A model generated the notes under the pieces. That model had not been told where the DNA came from and made no database searches. It saw only the letters and a program-made list of their open reading frames with translations. A program made the position numbers and the translations under genes. Shown here in pieces: positions 36,519 through 48,440 of a stretch of 64,000 nucleotides of DNA. Origin of the DNA: Taeniopygia guttata (taxonomy: Eukaryota; Chordata; Aves; Passeriformes; Estrildidae); NCBI RefSeq assembly GCF_048771995.1, contig NC_133027.1, positions 64,789,501 to 64,853,500 on the forward strand, written 5' to 3'. Position 1 is the stretch's first letter; every line of letters begins with the position of its first letter.

Positions 36519-39073
36519 TCTCTGCCAGGTGGCACTTAGGCTCTCTCCTGAGGTAGGGACACTGAGGAAGAATAAAGTAAAAGAATCAAAGCAAGAGATG
36601 GAAGGGATGTGCCCCTGGTCTCAGCATGCCTTGCATGGCTTTAGGGATTCTGTCTAAGATACTGTGTTTTCTCAAAGTGCTGGTTATACATTTAAGAACT
36701 GGTACATAGACATGATTATGTACATATATTCATGTTCATGGACAAGGGTGGCTATAATTCAGTTTCCTGGTTCTCTCCCTTCTCTGCCACAAAAGCATCT
36801 TCATCACTGTGCTGCAGAACTGTGCCACCTCTGCAGACCAGTGGGATGTTGAAGTCATGAGACTCAGCACGAGAGAAAGTGCTATGGCTGTGTATTTTGT
36901 GGGAGACAGCTGAACCTCAGGCCCCTGGGCATTGTGACAACTCTGCCTGCTGGAGCCTGTCAAAAAACAAAAAACACTTCCGGTATTTAGAAACCTTCAG
37001 GAACAGAGAAGCTGAACAAGAATTTGCTGATCTGAACATGCGTGCTTCATTCTGCAAATGAACCATTTATTATCTATGTCTTTTTAATACCTCCATCTTT
37101 CTGCTCAATATTGAGAAGAATATTTATGAGTAAACTGCAGGAATAAGCATACCAAAAGGTTGCAAAATTAGAATAGAATCACTTAACATGTCGTGCTCCC
37201 TGAGTTAGGGATAAAGTAGTTACCTAAGCGATTCCTTTCCAACCAATGCAAGAACATTAATCACATCTAATGATAAAAATTCAGCTTGTATATATGCATT
37301 CTGGCTCATGTCCAGTTACTGAAAATCTTAACCATGTTATAACCCCATTTTGATTATCTGTTGCTTGGGGAATCAGCTTCAGACCTCCCAAAGCCACAAA
37401 AGCAGCATGAACAAACATTGTCAGGCACTGCCTTTATTCTAAAAGCACTTTAAGAGCTGTGATGGAGAGCTCCATCGCTATTGGATACATCCTTTCTTCT
37501 AGAGCAGGTGTCTTCTTCAGCTGCTGCTTCTGACTGGAGCTCTGTACTAGTCCTGAGGCAAGGAGATGGTACTACTTCTGTCAAGTCCCTATGGCAACAA
37601 AAGCCATTGACTTGGGAAGAAGAGTCACTGCTTGAGCGCTTGCAGGAGGGGCAGTGAGCTATTAGAGACCCATCTTTATGGCTGATTAACAAATTGTTTG
37701 GTAAGGCAGCATGGCATTAAGGAGTTACTCATATCGAGGCATAGATTAATATCTATTTGTAGCAACTCCAGGCAGCTCAATTTGCTCCTACTGGCTTCTT
37801 GACAGAGTGAATCCCCCAGCTGAAGCCATGTGAAGCCTGCTCCACCCAAACTGGGATGGTTTCAGACAGAAAGCATCTGTCAATCTGCCTGTCAATCTGC
37901 CTTACCGCATGCACAGAAAGCAGAAAGCATGTACAGCTCTCCAACTCCTAAGCTCCTCTGCACTGAGGCAGTTACCCATCATTATAACCTTGGTGGAAGC
38001 TGATTTCTCCTCAAATTGGTTATGCATGTTCACAGATTGGAGAAAGAGGCTGAGTGATTTGAGAGTAGTTTCTGCCTCCCTTTGTTGAAGCCATATTCAC
38101 AGCATGCTGCCTCGCCCCTGTGCAGGAAGAACAAGTTCAAAGGGATTTGTACAGAGTTGCAACTCCACACTGAAATACTCTTTCCTCATCTCACTTTTCT
38201 GCCAGTCACACTCAATTGCCCTAACTCTGGAGGTAGGCCAGACTCAGGAAAGGAACAAGGTGGCCTGGGTTTGGCAATGGGGATTAATTTTGTACCTGCA
38301 CAACTCTTCAGAAAATATTTACAGAAGTGCAGCAGCTCTCTTTCAAAGGGAATCTAGTATCACAAATTTGTACAGGAATTTATTTCTCATCTCTTCACAC
38401 TGCAGGTTATAATAAAGGAGCTGATTTACCGCATACCACAGCAGTAGGAGAATTGGGAAAGTACCCATATGTTGCATTAGAAGCAACAAGGGTGGTTGGA
38501 CCTGCAGGGGAGCTTCCAGTACATTGGATAAAGTAACCCAGACTGGAATTTGACAAAAAATCCAGGTTATTTCCTTTGCCTGAAGAAATATATTATGGTG
38601 ACCCTAAGGGCTTACACTGCATGAAAAGCTGTGATCTTCCAAATATGGTTTAATCAGTCAATCACCAAATCAATTTGAATAACTTTTCTCATGCAAGGAC
38701 TTGTCTCCTTTAAGAGACAGTGTCCTTGAGAGACTTAATTCTGATAATTCTGATAATTATGTTTGTTAGAGAAATAATTACTTCAGGCTCCCAGCTCAGA
38801 GTCCTTGACATTAGTTCTGATACAAAAGTGCAGAGAATATTTATGAGCAAACTGTAGTCATAAATATACTGAAGGCTTGTGAACTTATGTGATAGTGTCA
38901 AGCCCACAGTGATAGCTCCAAGCTATCACAGTGAGGTACTTAAATGGTGAGCTGCTCTTTGAAGATGTCACAGACTGCAGCAACTGCCACTTTCAGCTTT
39001 TGTGGAATAGTTACTTAAATCTGAGTGATAATATGGTACTATGGAGAGATTTGCCATGCAAAATGGCGTGCCC
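36519..39073. other. Intergenic stretch without recognised genes
   Basis: AT-rich sequence between two CR1 copies. It contains a 12-base tandem repeat near 37885 (TGTCAATCTGCC twice), a 9-base-arm hairpin at 38909-38929, and short frames at about 38100-38540 that faintly recall retroviral coding sequence but cannot be assigned. Confidence 0.5.
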
Positions 39074-39076
39074 TTT

Positions 39077-39107
<31 letters not shown>

Positions 39108-39110
39108 CTT
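39074..39110 (-). repeat. Poly(T)/CT tract abutting a CR1 tail
   Basis: Two T runs separated by CTC, directly next to the 3' end of the minus-strand CR1. CR1 elements normally end in an 8-base repeat rather than poly(A), so this homopolymer is either a pre-existing A-rich site on the other strand or later slippage. Confidence 0.8.
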
Positions 39111-39925
39111 AATCACAAAATGGCTTGGGTTCGAAGGGACCTTAAAGATTATCCAGTTCCAATCACCCTGCCATGGGCAGGACCACTTTCCACTAGACCA
39201 GATTGCTCAAAGCCCCATCCAACCTAGCCTGGGATGCTTCCGGGGATGGGGCATCCACAACTCTGGGAAAATTGCGCCAGTGCCTAATCGCTCTCAAAGT
39301 AAGGAATTTCTTCCTTATATCTTACCTAAACCTACTTTCAGTTTGAAGCCACTCCCCTCTGTCCATTCCCCATGCCCTTGTAAAAAGTCCCTCTCTATCT
39401 CTATTTTATGTCCCCTTTAGGTACTGGGAGGATGCTGTAAATTCTCCCCAGAGCCTTCTCTTTCTTCTCTTGACTGAACAACCCCATCTCTCTTACCCTC
39501 TCTTCACAGAAGAAAGGCTCCATCCCTCTGATTGGCTTTGTGGCCCTTCTCTGAACTCACTCCAACAGGTCCATGGCCACCTTATGTGGGGGCTCCAGAG
39601 CTGGATGCAGTACTCAGGGTGGGGGGTGGAGTAGAGGGGAAGGATCCCCTCTCTGGCCGCGCTGGCCATGCTGCTTTTGACACAGTCCAGGACACATTTG
39701 GCTTTCTGGGCTGCAAGTGCACATTGCCAGGTCGTATCAAGCTTTTCACTCGCCAACACCCCCAAGTTCTCCTCAGGGTTGCCCTCTAACCATTTTTCCT
39801 GCAGCCTGTACTTGTGCTCAGGACTGCTCTGAGCCACAGCAGGACCTTGCACTTGGCCTTGTTGAAAGCCATGAGGTTCACACGTCAAGCATGTAAGGTC
39901 CCTCTGGAATGGCTGCTCTTTCATA
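39111..39925 (-). mobile_element. CR1 LINE 3' end (ORF2 C-terminus and 3' UTR)
   Basis: Read on the minus strand, the stretch from about 39925 encodes CR1 ORF2-like residues: a KYRLQEKWLEG-type motif, then ENLGVLASEKLD, CALAAQKAK, REGILPLYS and PEYCIQLWSP. These correspond to the region downstream of the reverse transcriptase core. The 3' UTR follows, with the standard CR1 ending (CCCATGGCAGG, TTGGAACTGGATAATCTTTA, AGGTCCCTTC), and it stops at CATTTTGTGATT near 39111. About 0.8 kb survives of a full element of several kb, so it is 5'-truncated. The coding part is degenerate. It lies beside the CpG island, which starts about 125 bases away. Confidence 0.9.
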
Positions 39926-40350
39926 CCTGCTCATTTTTAGATTACAAAGTCATGTTTCCTTTGGCCAGTGCTAGGAGAGTCGCCAAACCTTTACAGCCGG
40001 ACACATGAAAGCTGCCATGCAGGAAGGAGGGCTGGGCTGGGCCTGTAAGAAAATGCTTCAGCGCGCCCGGGAAGAAGCAGCGGAGAAGAGAAGAGGGAGA
40101 AGGATACGGAGGGAGAGAGCGAGGGCAGTGCCTGCCTCTCTCTGCCAGAGGCCGGAGCAGCGTTTTCCTGCAGGCACCGAGCGCAGAGAGAAGCGATTCC
40201 CGGCCGGCCGCCGCCGCCTCGCCGCGCCTCCCCCGCCTCTCCCCGCCGCGCCCGCCCGCGCCTCCGCCGCTGCCCGCGCCCGCCCCCTGCCGGTGTCCGG
40301 CGGCGCAGCAGCCCCGGGGCGGCAGCAGCAGCGGCAGCGGCAGCGGCGGG

Positions 40351-40415
40351 GCCGGGAGGGGCGGGCAGGGCACGGCGGGGCCGGGAGGGGCGGGCAGGGC
40401 ACGGCGGGGCCGGGC
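40351..40415. repeat. 29-base GC-rich tandem duplication
   Basis: Two identical 29-base units at 40351-40379 and 40380-40408, starting GCCGGGAGGGGCGGGCAGGG, followed by a partial third copy. Each unit carries a GGGGCGGGC Sp1-like box. The G-run spacing would also allow G-quadruplex folding. Confidence 0.88.
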
Positions 40416-40602
40416 CTCGCCAGCCGGGCCGGTCTCAGCAGGGAGGCAGAGGCAGGGCAAAGGCGGGCTGATGGTTTTCCGCTCTGGGCAATCGGCTTTG
40501 AAGAGCTGGTCGGAGGCTGGGCCGCAGGGGAGAGGGCAGAGCTTTTCGCTTTCCTGTGCAGTGTTAAGGGCACGAAGGGCCGGGCGGGGAGGTTCCCGCG
40601 GC

Positions 40603-40674
40603 CGGGGCAGGAGCGGCTCCCGGGGCAGGAGCGGCTTCCGGGGCAGGAGATGCTCCCGGGGCAGGAGCGGCTCC
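40603..40674. repeat. 18-base minisatellite, four copies
   Basis: Four head-to-tail units (40603, 40621, 40639, 40657) of CGGGGCAGGAGCGGCTCC. The first and fourth are identical, the second has one change, and the third differs at two or three bases. The 18-base period keeps every frame open, which helps explain the long frames across the island. Confidence 0.92.
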
Positions 40675-40985
40675 CGCGGCCGCGGGACGGTGCGGGTGGT
40701 GGCTCCGCACTCCTTGGTGGCGGCCGCAGGACCCGAGCGGCGGTCCTGGCTTCTCTGCCCTCAGCTGCCTGCAGGAAGGGATTGGCAGGAGCCGGCAACA
40801 GCCTGGAAACTGCCTTGTCCGCCTGGTTGCCGCATACTGCTCATCCGAACCTTGGGACGGGGTCCCAGAGGTACCTTGGACTTAAAGGGAGGCCTTCCCG
40901 ATGGGGACAGACACGTGGATTGGTGACCTCTCCCCAGAATGAGGAAGATGCCATAGATGACTCCTGTCACTGCTTTGAGCTGTAG

Positions 40986-43015
40986 CTTTTTTCAGGAGCT
41001 GAGGTCACACACAGACCTGTGGCATCAGTGCCCAGCCAGCCCTATAATACTTGAAAGTTCAGTGACACTAAATAGCACAAAAATAAAAGAACTTTCAGCA
41101 GGAAGGCCCTGAACCCTTCCTTCTCACTGGAAATCTTGATGTGAAAATCACACTGTATCAGTACTATGTTCTTAGGATTGTAGGATGTTCTCAGCTCAGT
41201 ACGATTTGTAACTGTTTATTTCCCATCGCAGGAATATTCACACTCATTTGCAATCAAATAAAAGGCTGACAGTGAAACGTGGCTGATGTGATGCAGGAGG
41301 TTAAACCAAGGAACTGGAATGCTTCCTCCAACCCTAGATGTCTACATTCAAACCATATAATTCATATATATAAATCCATATGCATAAATCCATAAATTCT
41401 CTTATGTTAATAATATGTGCCTGAAAGGGCTTGTCCTCCTGATGTGTATATAACCTGCTAAAAAAGGATTTGGCTCATTAGTATGCATCCATATTAAAAT
41501 GCTGATTGGTTTCTTTAGAAAGATTGCCACACAAGGTAGAGCAAACTACACTGGCATGAGAATACACACATAGCTGCTAAAGGTTATTCTGTTTAATTTT
41601 ATTTTTGATGCTTTTAGATCTAGACTGAAGAGTGTGTCCCTGGTTAAAGCAAACAGCATTAAGGGATGGAGTAGGGAGTCCTGCCTCCTTCACACATTGC
41701 TCTGAGGTGCTATAGCTTTGTGGGGTCCCTAAATAGCTCCTCCAGCACATAGGCAGTGGAGCACTCAGAGGGCCTATGGCTGGACATAAGTAACCACAAC
41801 TGCTGTTCCTTTTGTCTGGCTGAAATACACCCATTCCTCATGCTGCTATCCTCTGCATGGTGCATGGGTGTGATTTGATTGTTGTCACAATTTCTGCAGT
41901 TTCTTCTACAGCTCATTTTCATTATTTCATGATTTGACTATTAGCTAAATAATAAGTGTTCCCACATAATCTGCTTAGGATGTATGAAGAAATTTATATA
42001 AAATAAAGCTGTTAAATTCTTGTGTTCTTTTTTTATTTCAGTTTTTGTGCATTTCTTTAAGACTCTTGAGTCAACATTTCTCTGAACCAAAGTGAAAATG
42101 CTAAAATAGTCTTAAGATTAAAAAAAAAAAAAAAAGTAACAAAGTATTTTATTTAGGAAATGAACTTATTACATGTAAAAGAAAAGGATCAAAAGTACAC
42201 TGGCATGCTAAGTGTTTGTGTATGGGGTTTTTATAGCTATGTATTCACATAAATACTGAATTAATACAAGGAACTGTATTAATACAATAGAACTGTTGCC
42301 ATTTCTGTCAGGCATTACCCATTTGGTATTGATGAGCATTCAGTGCCCCAACCTTACTATGGCTTTTTTTTTTTTTTTTTTTTTTTTTTAGAAACCCTGG
42401 CAATAGCCACAAGTTGAGATGGCTATGTGCCCAAGAGGGCCAAGACTTCCAGGGTAACTCTATGTGAGGTACAAGGAAGGAAATTTTCATTCTCTTGATC
42501 TTCTGTAAGCACTGTTCTCTTTTGAAAGCTAAGCAAGACATAGCCACTAGATGTCTGTATTTAGCAACAAAAGGCCAGATGTGCCTTCTTATTCTGTTAT
42601 AAGCTGTGATAAAAATGCAGTATCATTTTCATAAAATCAATTAGTCTCTTCATAGTAAAATTAATGTGGACAGGCCAAAGAGGGAGGACAACCCACCATG
42701 ACAAGTTCTTCACAAAACCAGCTTGAGCAGGACCGCTTGGACAGCATGGAGCTTGAGCATGTACGTTCTGGGCTGTCCCCTAGTGCTGGACTCAGCCTGA
42801 GTCTAAAAGAGGACAAGGATGACATTTCCTGTCAGAACCCGTGACTCAGTTTGAGATGCTGCTAGAAATGCCAAATATGGAGCACTGATCTGTCAGTGTA
42901 TGTGCCAGCCATACTTCTCTGTGGCAGAGGAAGGGTAATGCAAAAGTACAACATCTCTGCCCCTTCCCATAAAGGGATGTGGGATTTGGCATCCCTTTAG
43001 ATGCCAAAAGAAGGC
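40986..43015. other. Intergenic stretch downstream of the CpG island
   Basis: No gene is recognised. There are AATAAA motifs at 41082 and 41257, which could end a short transcript from the island, and simple repeats including the poly(T) at 42364. The frames present are short and featureless. Confidence 0.55.
42364..42389 (-). repeat. Poly(T) tract
   Basis: Twenty-six consecutive T, equivalent to a poly(A) on the minus strand. The sequence to the right (minus-strand upstream) shows no gene or repeat that I can identify. Confidence 0.9.
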
Positions 43016-43790
43016 TGTGGTGGGTTAATCTTGGTTAACAGCCACTCACCCAGCTGCTCACTCCCTCCTCCCTCCCCTCCTTCTTCTGTAGGACACAGGG
43101 AGAAGAAAATAGGACGAGAAAGATCACGGGCCAGGATAAGGACAGGGACAGTGTTTGCTAATTGTTGCTATGGGCAAAACAGACTACTTAAAGGAAAATC
43201 AACATAATTTATTGCCAACTAAAATAGTGAAAATAAAAAAAAAAAGAACATTAAAACAACACCCTTCCTCTCCATTTCTTCAGTCTCAACTCCCTCAATC
43301 CATACTCTTCTACCCACTCCAAATGGTATAGAGTGGCAGGGGTGGATATGATCAGTACAGAGTGGTTTCTCTCTGCTCTTCATTCCTCGTCACACTTCCT
43401 CTGCTCCCCTGATTTGCCCATGAACTGCAGTTGCTGTCAGGAAAATCTGCTCTGATATGTGCTCTCTACAAGCTGCAGTCCTTCAGGAATATTCATGTGC
43501 TCTAGTGTGCATCCCTCATGTTCCCTCTGCTGCTTCTCCCTCATTTTTGCCTCCTCCTTAGTCTCTACTCCCTTAGAAATCATGGAAAAGTGATACCTAG
43601 TTGTCTACTTGGTTTTGAACCTTCTGTCAATGATCAGCTGTGAAAAACCTGCCCTTGGGTGCACTGGAAAGGGTTCACGACATTTCTACAGCCATGGGAG
43701 CAGCCTGAGCACATCTGGAATTTCTTCAGTGCCTCTGAGAGGGTGTGCAGAAGTGGTACTCTCCCCTGTGTAAAAATGTTGATCCATTCC
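43016..43790 (-). mobile_element. Solo LTR, avian ERVL-type (fossil)
   Basis: It opens with TGTGGTGGGTTAATC and contains GGGCAAAACAGACTACTTAA and AATTTATTGCCAACTAAA, which match my memory of a widespread bird ERVL-type LTR. The sequence then runs through pyrimidine-rich and CTGCAGTCCTTCAGGAA-type stretches to about 43790, where the boundary is blurred. No internal retroviral region adjoins it, so it is best read as a solo LTR. The minus orientation is preferred because an AATAAA then falls in a sensible place. It is well diverged and therefore old. Confidence 0.65.
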
Positions 43791-46700
43791 ATAAGGGAAA
43801 TATAACACTCAGGGTAAGAAACATTGCATATTAATAATTGGCTTGGTTCTATTATGATTTAAAAATCAAATTCTTATGTTAAAAAGTTTAGAGAAAGCAA
43901 ATTAAAAATCACTAAGAGGGGCTGAAGAATTTCTTTCACAAAATATTTTGAAACTTTTGAAACCTGAATATTAAACTTGTCACCAAAGGACTCTAGATAA
44001 GTGATAAAATTTCAGCAGAAGAAATCTAGGTCTGCAATTACTCTAGCTCAGATTCACACAGAAATTTCACTTTAACAAAAATCTGTAGTTTCAGTGTTAT
44101 TTATTTTAAATGAGAATTTTAAGCAAATCATCTGATTATGTCATGAGTTTCTCACTTTCTGTTAAATAGTATTTTGGCAGAACTGACTTGATATTGCAGA
44201 TACTGCTTTGATAGCATTGCTTCTTTTTAATTCTGAAGTGTTTTGTCTGGTTTTTTCAATCACTTTGGATGCAGTTTACTTTTCTAATGCATTTTCTTCC
44301 TGACTACCTGGTTTTTTAGAACTGTGACGATACTGTGATAGGCTGATTTCACAAGCAGAATGTGGAAACCTGGCCTCACAGACAGACAAGAGGAAAATCC
44401 GTCATTGACTTGAGTATGGCAAGATTTTTCCATCTATGATCCCTTGACCTGTCTCATTCTTGGTCAGGCAACTAAATTACTTGTTTTAAGGATTTTTCTT
44501 TTTCCTTGTAAGACAGATGTTTTATTTCTACATAGATAAGAAAAAGAAGAAGTTTTTTTTTTTTTTAAATAGATAGTCCTTAACAGTTCCTTGTGCATTT
44601 AAAACATGAAAATTGTGGATTCATCTTAGGAAAGGAGCCAAAGTTCAAGCTTGTTCTATCTGAGCTAAAGCAATGCTGCATCCCAGTTGCCAAGCATTAA
44701 GATGAATGCCCAGTAATAAAAATATTTTTCTTCTGTATCTGTGTCTGATAAAATCTTTAAATTAGGTTCCTATTTCTTGACATGAAACAGTGAAATGTAA
44801 GCAGTCAGCACAGCACTGACTGGGTTAATCACTGGGGTTTTCTGGAAGAATAATGCGGACCACAAACCTTCTCTGCCCAGCAAGGCTGAGTTCCTGGGTG
44901 GGAACTCTGATGTGCACTTCCAGGATTAAGAAGAAACACTGATGGAGAATGGCAAGCAGGCCAGGCAATAGCTACTGAAGTAACTGACCCACAGACAGGG
45001 ATTGGTGTATCTTGTTGACCATGACAATTGTTTTCAAAATCTTGTCACAAATTCCCTGATGAAGACAATAGTGTTTCTTCTACACCTTTTCTCTGCTCCC
45101 ACATTTGAATCTACAATACTAGCTACAATATTCAAACTAAAACTACTGATGTCAGCAGAACATGTCTACAATGAGACTTATCTGAAGCTGAAGTAGTTTA
45201 ATCAAAGTTTTACCTTTGTCTTAGTCTTTCAGTAAAAAGAAGGCTCTTTTTCCAGGTATATCATGTCAACTGGCAACTACAAATTTATTTACAAAAGTTA
45301 GTTTAAATTGTGCAAAACCCTTTCAAACAGTTCTTTATCAATGTCATGCATTGATAGAAATCAGAATAAATTTCAAAGTATGCAAATAAAATGTTACACA
45401 AGCATACTCTAGAGACTTTTCTTATGCTGAGTGGTGATTTATTTATTAACTTTTTGTCCATTTCTGTCAATTGCCGGTAAATGTCCAAAGTTCTGTCTGT
45501 TGTTTCTAATAACAGGAGCAAGACTCATGCAAATTTGGAGAAAACATAGTTGCAGCCTTCTAAAATGGGGAAATGATGGATTTCTTAACAGGCTGTGAAG
45601 CTAATCTTGCACCTCTGTATAGTCAGTCCTGGATGAAACTGCCCATTGTGACACCAAATAGAAAGTGAGCTGAGATTATGAGCCTCCCTTTAGTGCTTGT
45701 CAGCTATGAGTCTGATTCTGGCTATCTCCTTCTCTTATAGAAACCTTGTACCTTCAAGAGGTGAGAGTGATTTTTTTTCGCTGCACCAGCACTAGAAGAT
45801 GTGATGGGGTGTGCATATATAATATATATTTGTATCGAATATCTCAAGCACCTGATCTAGTGTATGAAAATGTTATGCAGAGCAGTGTTGCTAGGAATGC
45901 TACTTAAAAAACACCAACAATTTTTAACAAAGGTTAAATGACTTGTCTAGCTTATATAGGAAAATTATGTGAGACTTAAGGACTGCCACACATTCTCCCA
46001 AACTCACAAAATCACTTTATTCACAGACAGGCCTTTAGAAAGGATTCATCTACATGCTATATTCCTTGGAAACGGAACTCCAATGTTTATTTCCTCTCTC
46101 TGTAAAATGAATGATTTGTTTACCTTTTCCTTCTTTCTCTCTGTGGCTTAAAGGGGCTGCAGCAACTTCTTGTGGGGACATACTGCTTGTTCTACATTCT
46201 TTTCACAGCTGTCATCAATACCCATCAGCAACTGTTTCTATGAAGTTATGATTATTTCATTAAAAATATGACACATAACCTCAAGGATGAACACGGACGA
46301 AAAAGCAAGCTGTCAGATACTGGTTCAAAAGACTCAGGACTGTTCATCTGGAACTAAGGGTGCCACGAGGTCAAGTACTTCCCCTTATTCAACCACACAC
46401 AATACCCCTGGCTGCTCTGTACTTGTAGTTTTAAGCATTTGCTATCTTTGGTATCAGATTGTTCCACCAACAATCAAGGTTTGAAGTGAAGAGGAAGCTT
46501 TTTTGGAAAGCTTGTGGTCTTAACCCAGGCACTGGCTTGTTTCTCGAAGCTAGATTTTAAAGATGGCAGTGTAAGACTTCAAGCTGCAAGTGAAGCCAGG
46601 TCAGTTTTGTATGGTTTTCTGTAAGGTGGTGAAGGTGACACCTTCCTAAGGAAAAAGATGTCAAGTTGTAAAACTGCAGGCAGAGAGGCAGAGTGTAGCT

Positions 46701-47164
46701 GTAGGGTTTTGTAGGGCCTTCTTTATGGAATAACTGAAGTGTGTTGACAAACAACATCTTGCTTGGCTTGTGATGCCCCTTGGGACAGTAACAGTATTAG
46801 TGGCCCTTTGGGTCATTTCCAGTCTCAACACTGAAATTTGCATGAAATTTAAGAAGAGATTCCTCTCTGGTCTTCTCCTTTTGTTGTTTTAATCAATGAA
46901 TGAAGATGCTTAAGTAAATGTGCCTTCCTCTGCTGTGCTGGTAACCCAGCCCTCAGAGTGATGGATTTGAACCTGAGGACTTCCAAGTGACTCTGCTCAC
47001 AGGGAAAGTTGTCACTGCCTATCTGCCTCCTTCAAGCTGACCACAGGGCAGTCCATAAATTAAGTGCTCAGGTAAGTATGGGCTGTTTACCTGATTCACA
47101 TCATCCCTCTTTTTTTTTGCTTTTATACAGAAGCATGGGTAGAATTTCTCATAAAGCTTTAGCC

Positions 47165-47194
47165 CTAGCTAGCTAGCTCTAGCTCTAGCTCTAG
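47165..47194. repeat. CTAG / AGCTCT short tandem repeat
   Basis: A CTAG tetramer run passes into about three AGCTCT hexamers. It is a self-complementary simple repeat without other context. Confidence 0.8.
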
Positions 47195-48220
47195 ATCAAA
47201 TTGTAACCCCCATTGCTGTATCTTGCTCATTGCTTGGTATGTGAATATTTTATTGAACTCCCAAATGCATGATGGCTATTGAAGCCTGTGGTAGTTTTCT
47301 CTGCTTTCAACAGACACTGGAAAGATGTGGAGAACGTTATTGAAGAGGAAGGAAACATTTACAAATAGTAGCTACGTTACTTCTCAAGCCAAAAAACAAA
47401 CCAACAAAACAAACAAACAGAAAAAGGCAGTTAAATGTCAGGAAACGGTTCAATAATTCTCCCAAGGTCTTGTGCCATTTTTAGGCTTGACCATGTAAGC
47501 AGAGCACAGCAGCTCTTGAAAGACATGTGGGCCACTGGCTCCATGGGGCATGTGCAAGCACGCTGCACAGTCTGAGTGAAGAGGGAGAGAGGGCACCTGG
47601 GTGCCTCTGGGGAGGGGATGCCTCAGAAAAGGTAGGTATAGAAAATGTCTGTAGAAGATTACAACTAGACTGTTTCTCTTGGAAGTCTAGAAAATTACTT
47701 CTTTCATTGCCCACTATGTAGTAAAGTTTCCTGGTTTTGTTATGATTAGAAATAAAACCTCATCTTGTGCCAGAGCGGCTGCAGTGCTGGTTGATCTGGC
47801 TAGCAAGGGGCAAGGTGAAGTGCTACACTCACATCACATTCTCTGAAACACAGACTGTACAGTGGAACAGTGTGACAGCCAGCCCTGCCTTACCCAGCTG
47901 AGATGGAGCCCCTTCTGTCTGCCCCGTGTGGGGCAAGGGAATGGATGCGGCTCATCTGGAGCCTTTGCATGGATCTTCCCAGAAGATTAGCATGCCTTCC
48001 ACTGAAAACAACTGCAGGGGAAAAGTGCAAATGTCTCAGCACAAAGGAAAAGATTGGGTGTGCTCCCAAGTTCGTGGTGAAAAAGAGATATTCACAGCTG
48101 GGTAGGCTGCTAATCACTTGGTGGAAACATTTCCTAATTATGCAACAGGCAGCCTTAAATAACCTCCTAGAACAAAGGCAAACGCTTCTTCCCCTTTGAC
48201 ACCACACCTTCTTAAAGAGG

Positions 48221-48401
48221 CAGAGAAGCCCTGAGATGCAGCAGAGCCAGGCAGCTCTGTGCAGGGCTGCGGGCTTCCCGGAGCAGCTGATGCTGGGGAG
48301 CCGTGCCGGGCCGGGGCTGCTGCGGCTGCGATGAAAGGCGACAAGTGGGCTGCCAGCTGCTGGCCAAGCAGGCAGGAGAAGGCTGTGACAGCGAGGGGGA
48401 G

Positions 48402-48403
<2 letters not shown>
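48221..48403 (+). other. GC-rich patch ending in a poly(A) run, possible retroposed fragment
   Basis: A CpG-bearing, GC-rich stretch of about 180 bases ends in 33 A. The base just before it (TTAAAGAGG at 48212-48220) resembles the sequence after the tail (TTAAAAGAGG at about 48438-48447), as a short target duplication would. It contains an open ATG frame, but no product is recognised. It could be a retroposed RNA, or simply a GC-rich patch next to a microsatellite. Confidence 0.3.

Positions 48404-48436
<33 letters not shown>
48404..48436 (+). repeat. Poly(A) tract of 33
   Basis: Thirty-three uninterrupted A, the longest homopolymer in the window, directly following the GC-rich patch. Confidence 0.95.

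Positions 48437-48440
<4 letters not shown>

Larger units (their letters stand above)
40050..40760. promoter_or_regulatory. Isolated strong CpG island (orphan promoter candidate)
   Basis: A sharply bounded stretch that is very GC-rich and full of CpG, standing alone in AT-rich DNA. It holds many GGGCGGG / GGGGCGGG Sp1-type boxes, GGCAGC triplet-like runs, a 29-base duplication and a four-copy 18-base minisatellite. Long open frames run through it on both strands (326 codons + at 40005-40985, 246 codons - at 40058-40798, and others). Their overlap on both strands and arginine/proline/alanine-rich composition point to stop-poor GC sequence rather than protein. AATAAA motifs at 41082 and 41257 would suit a short plus-strand non-coding transcript, but direction cannot be settled. 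CpG islands usually mark promoters in birds, so an unannotated lncRNA or a 5' exon of a distant gene is the likeliest meaning. Confidence 0.7.

Noticed and set aside
40058-40798. 246-codon minus-strand frame in the same island
   Set aside because: Same reasoning: compositional artefact opposite another open frame, without domain or plausible splice context.
40005-40985. 326-codon plus-strand frame across the CpG island as a protein gene
   Set aside because: Its residues are low-complexity Arg/Pro/Ala/Gly shaped by tandem repeats, long frames overlap it on both strands, and no domain is visible. Open frames of this kind are expected in stop-poor CpG islands.
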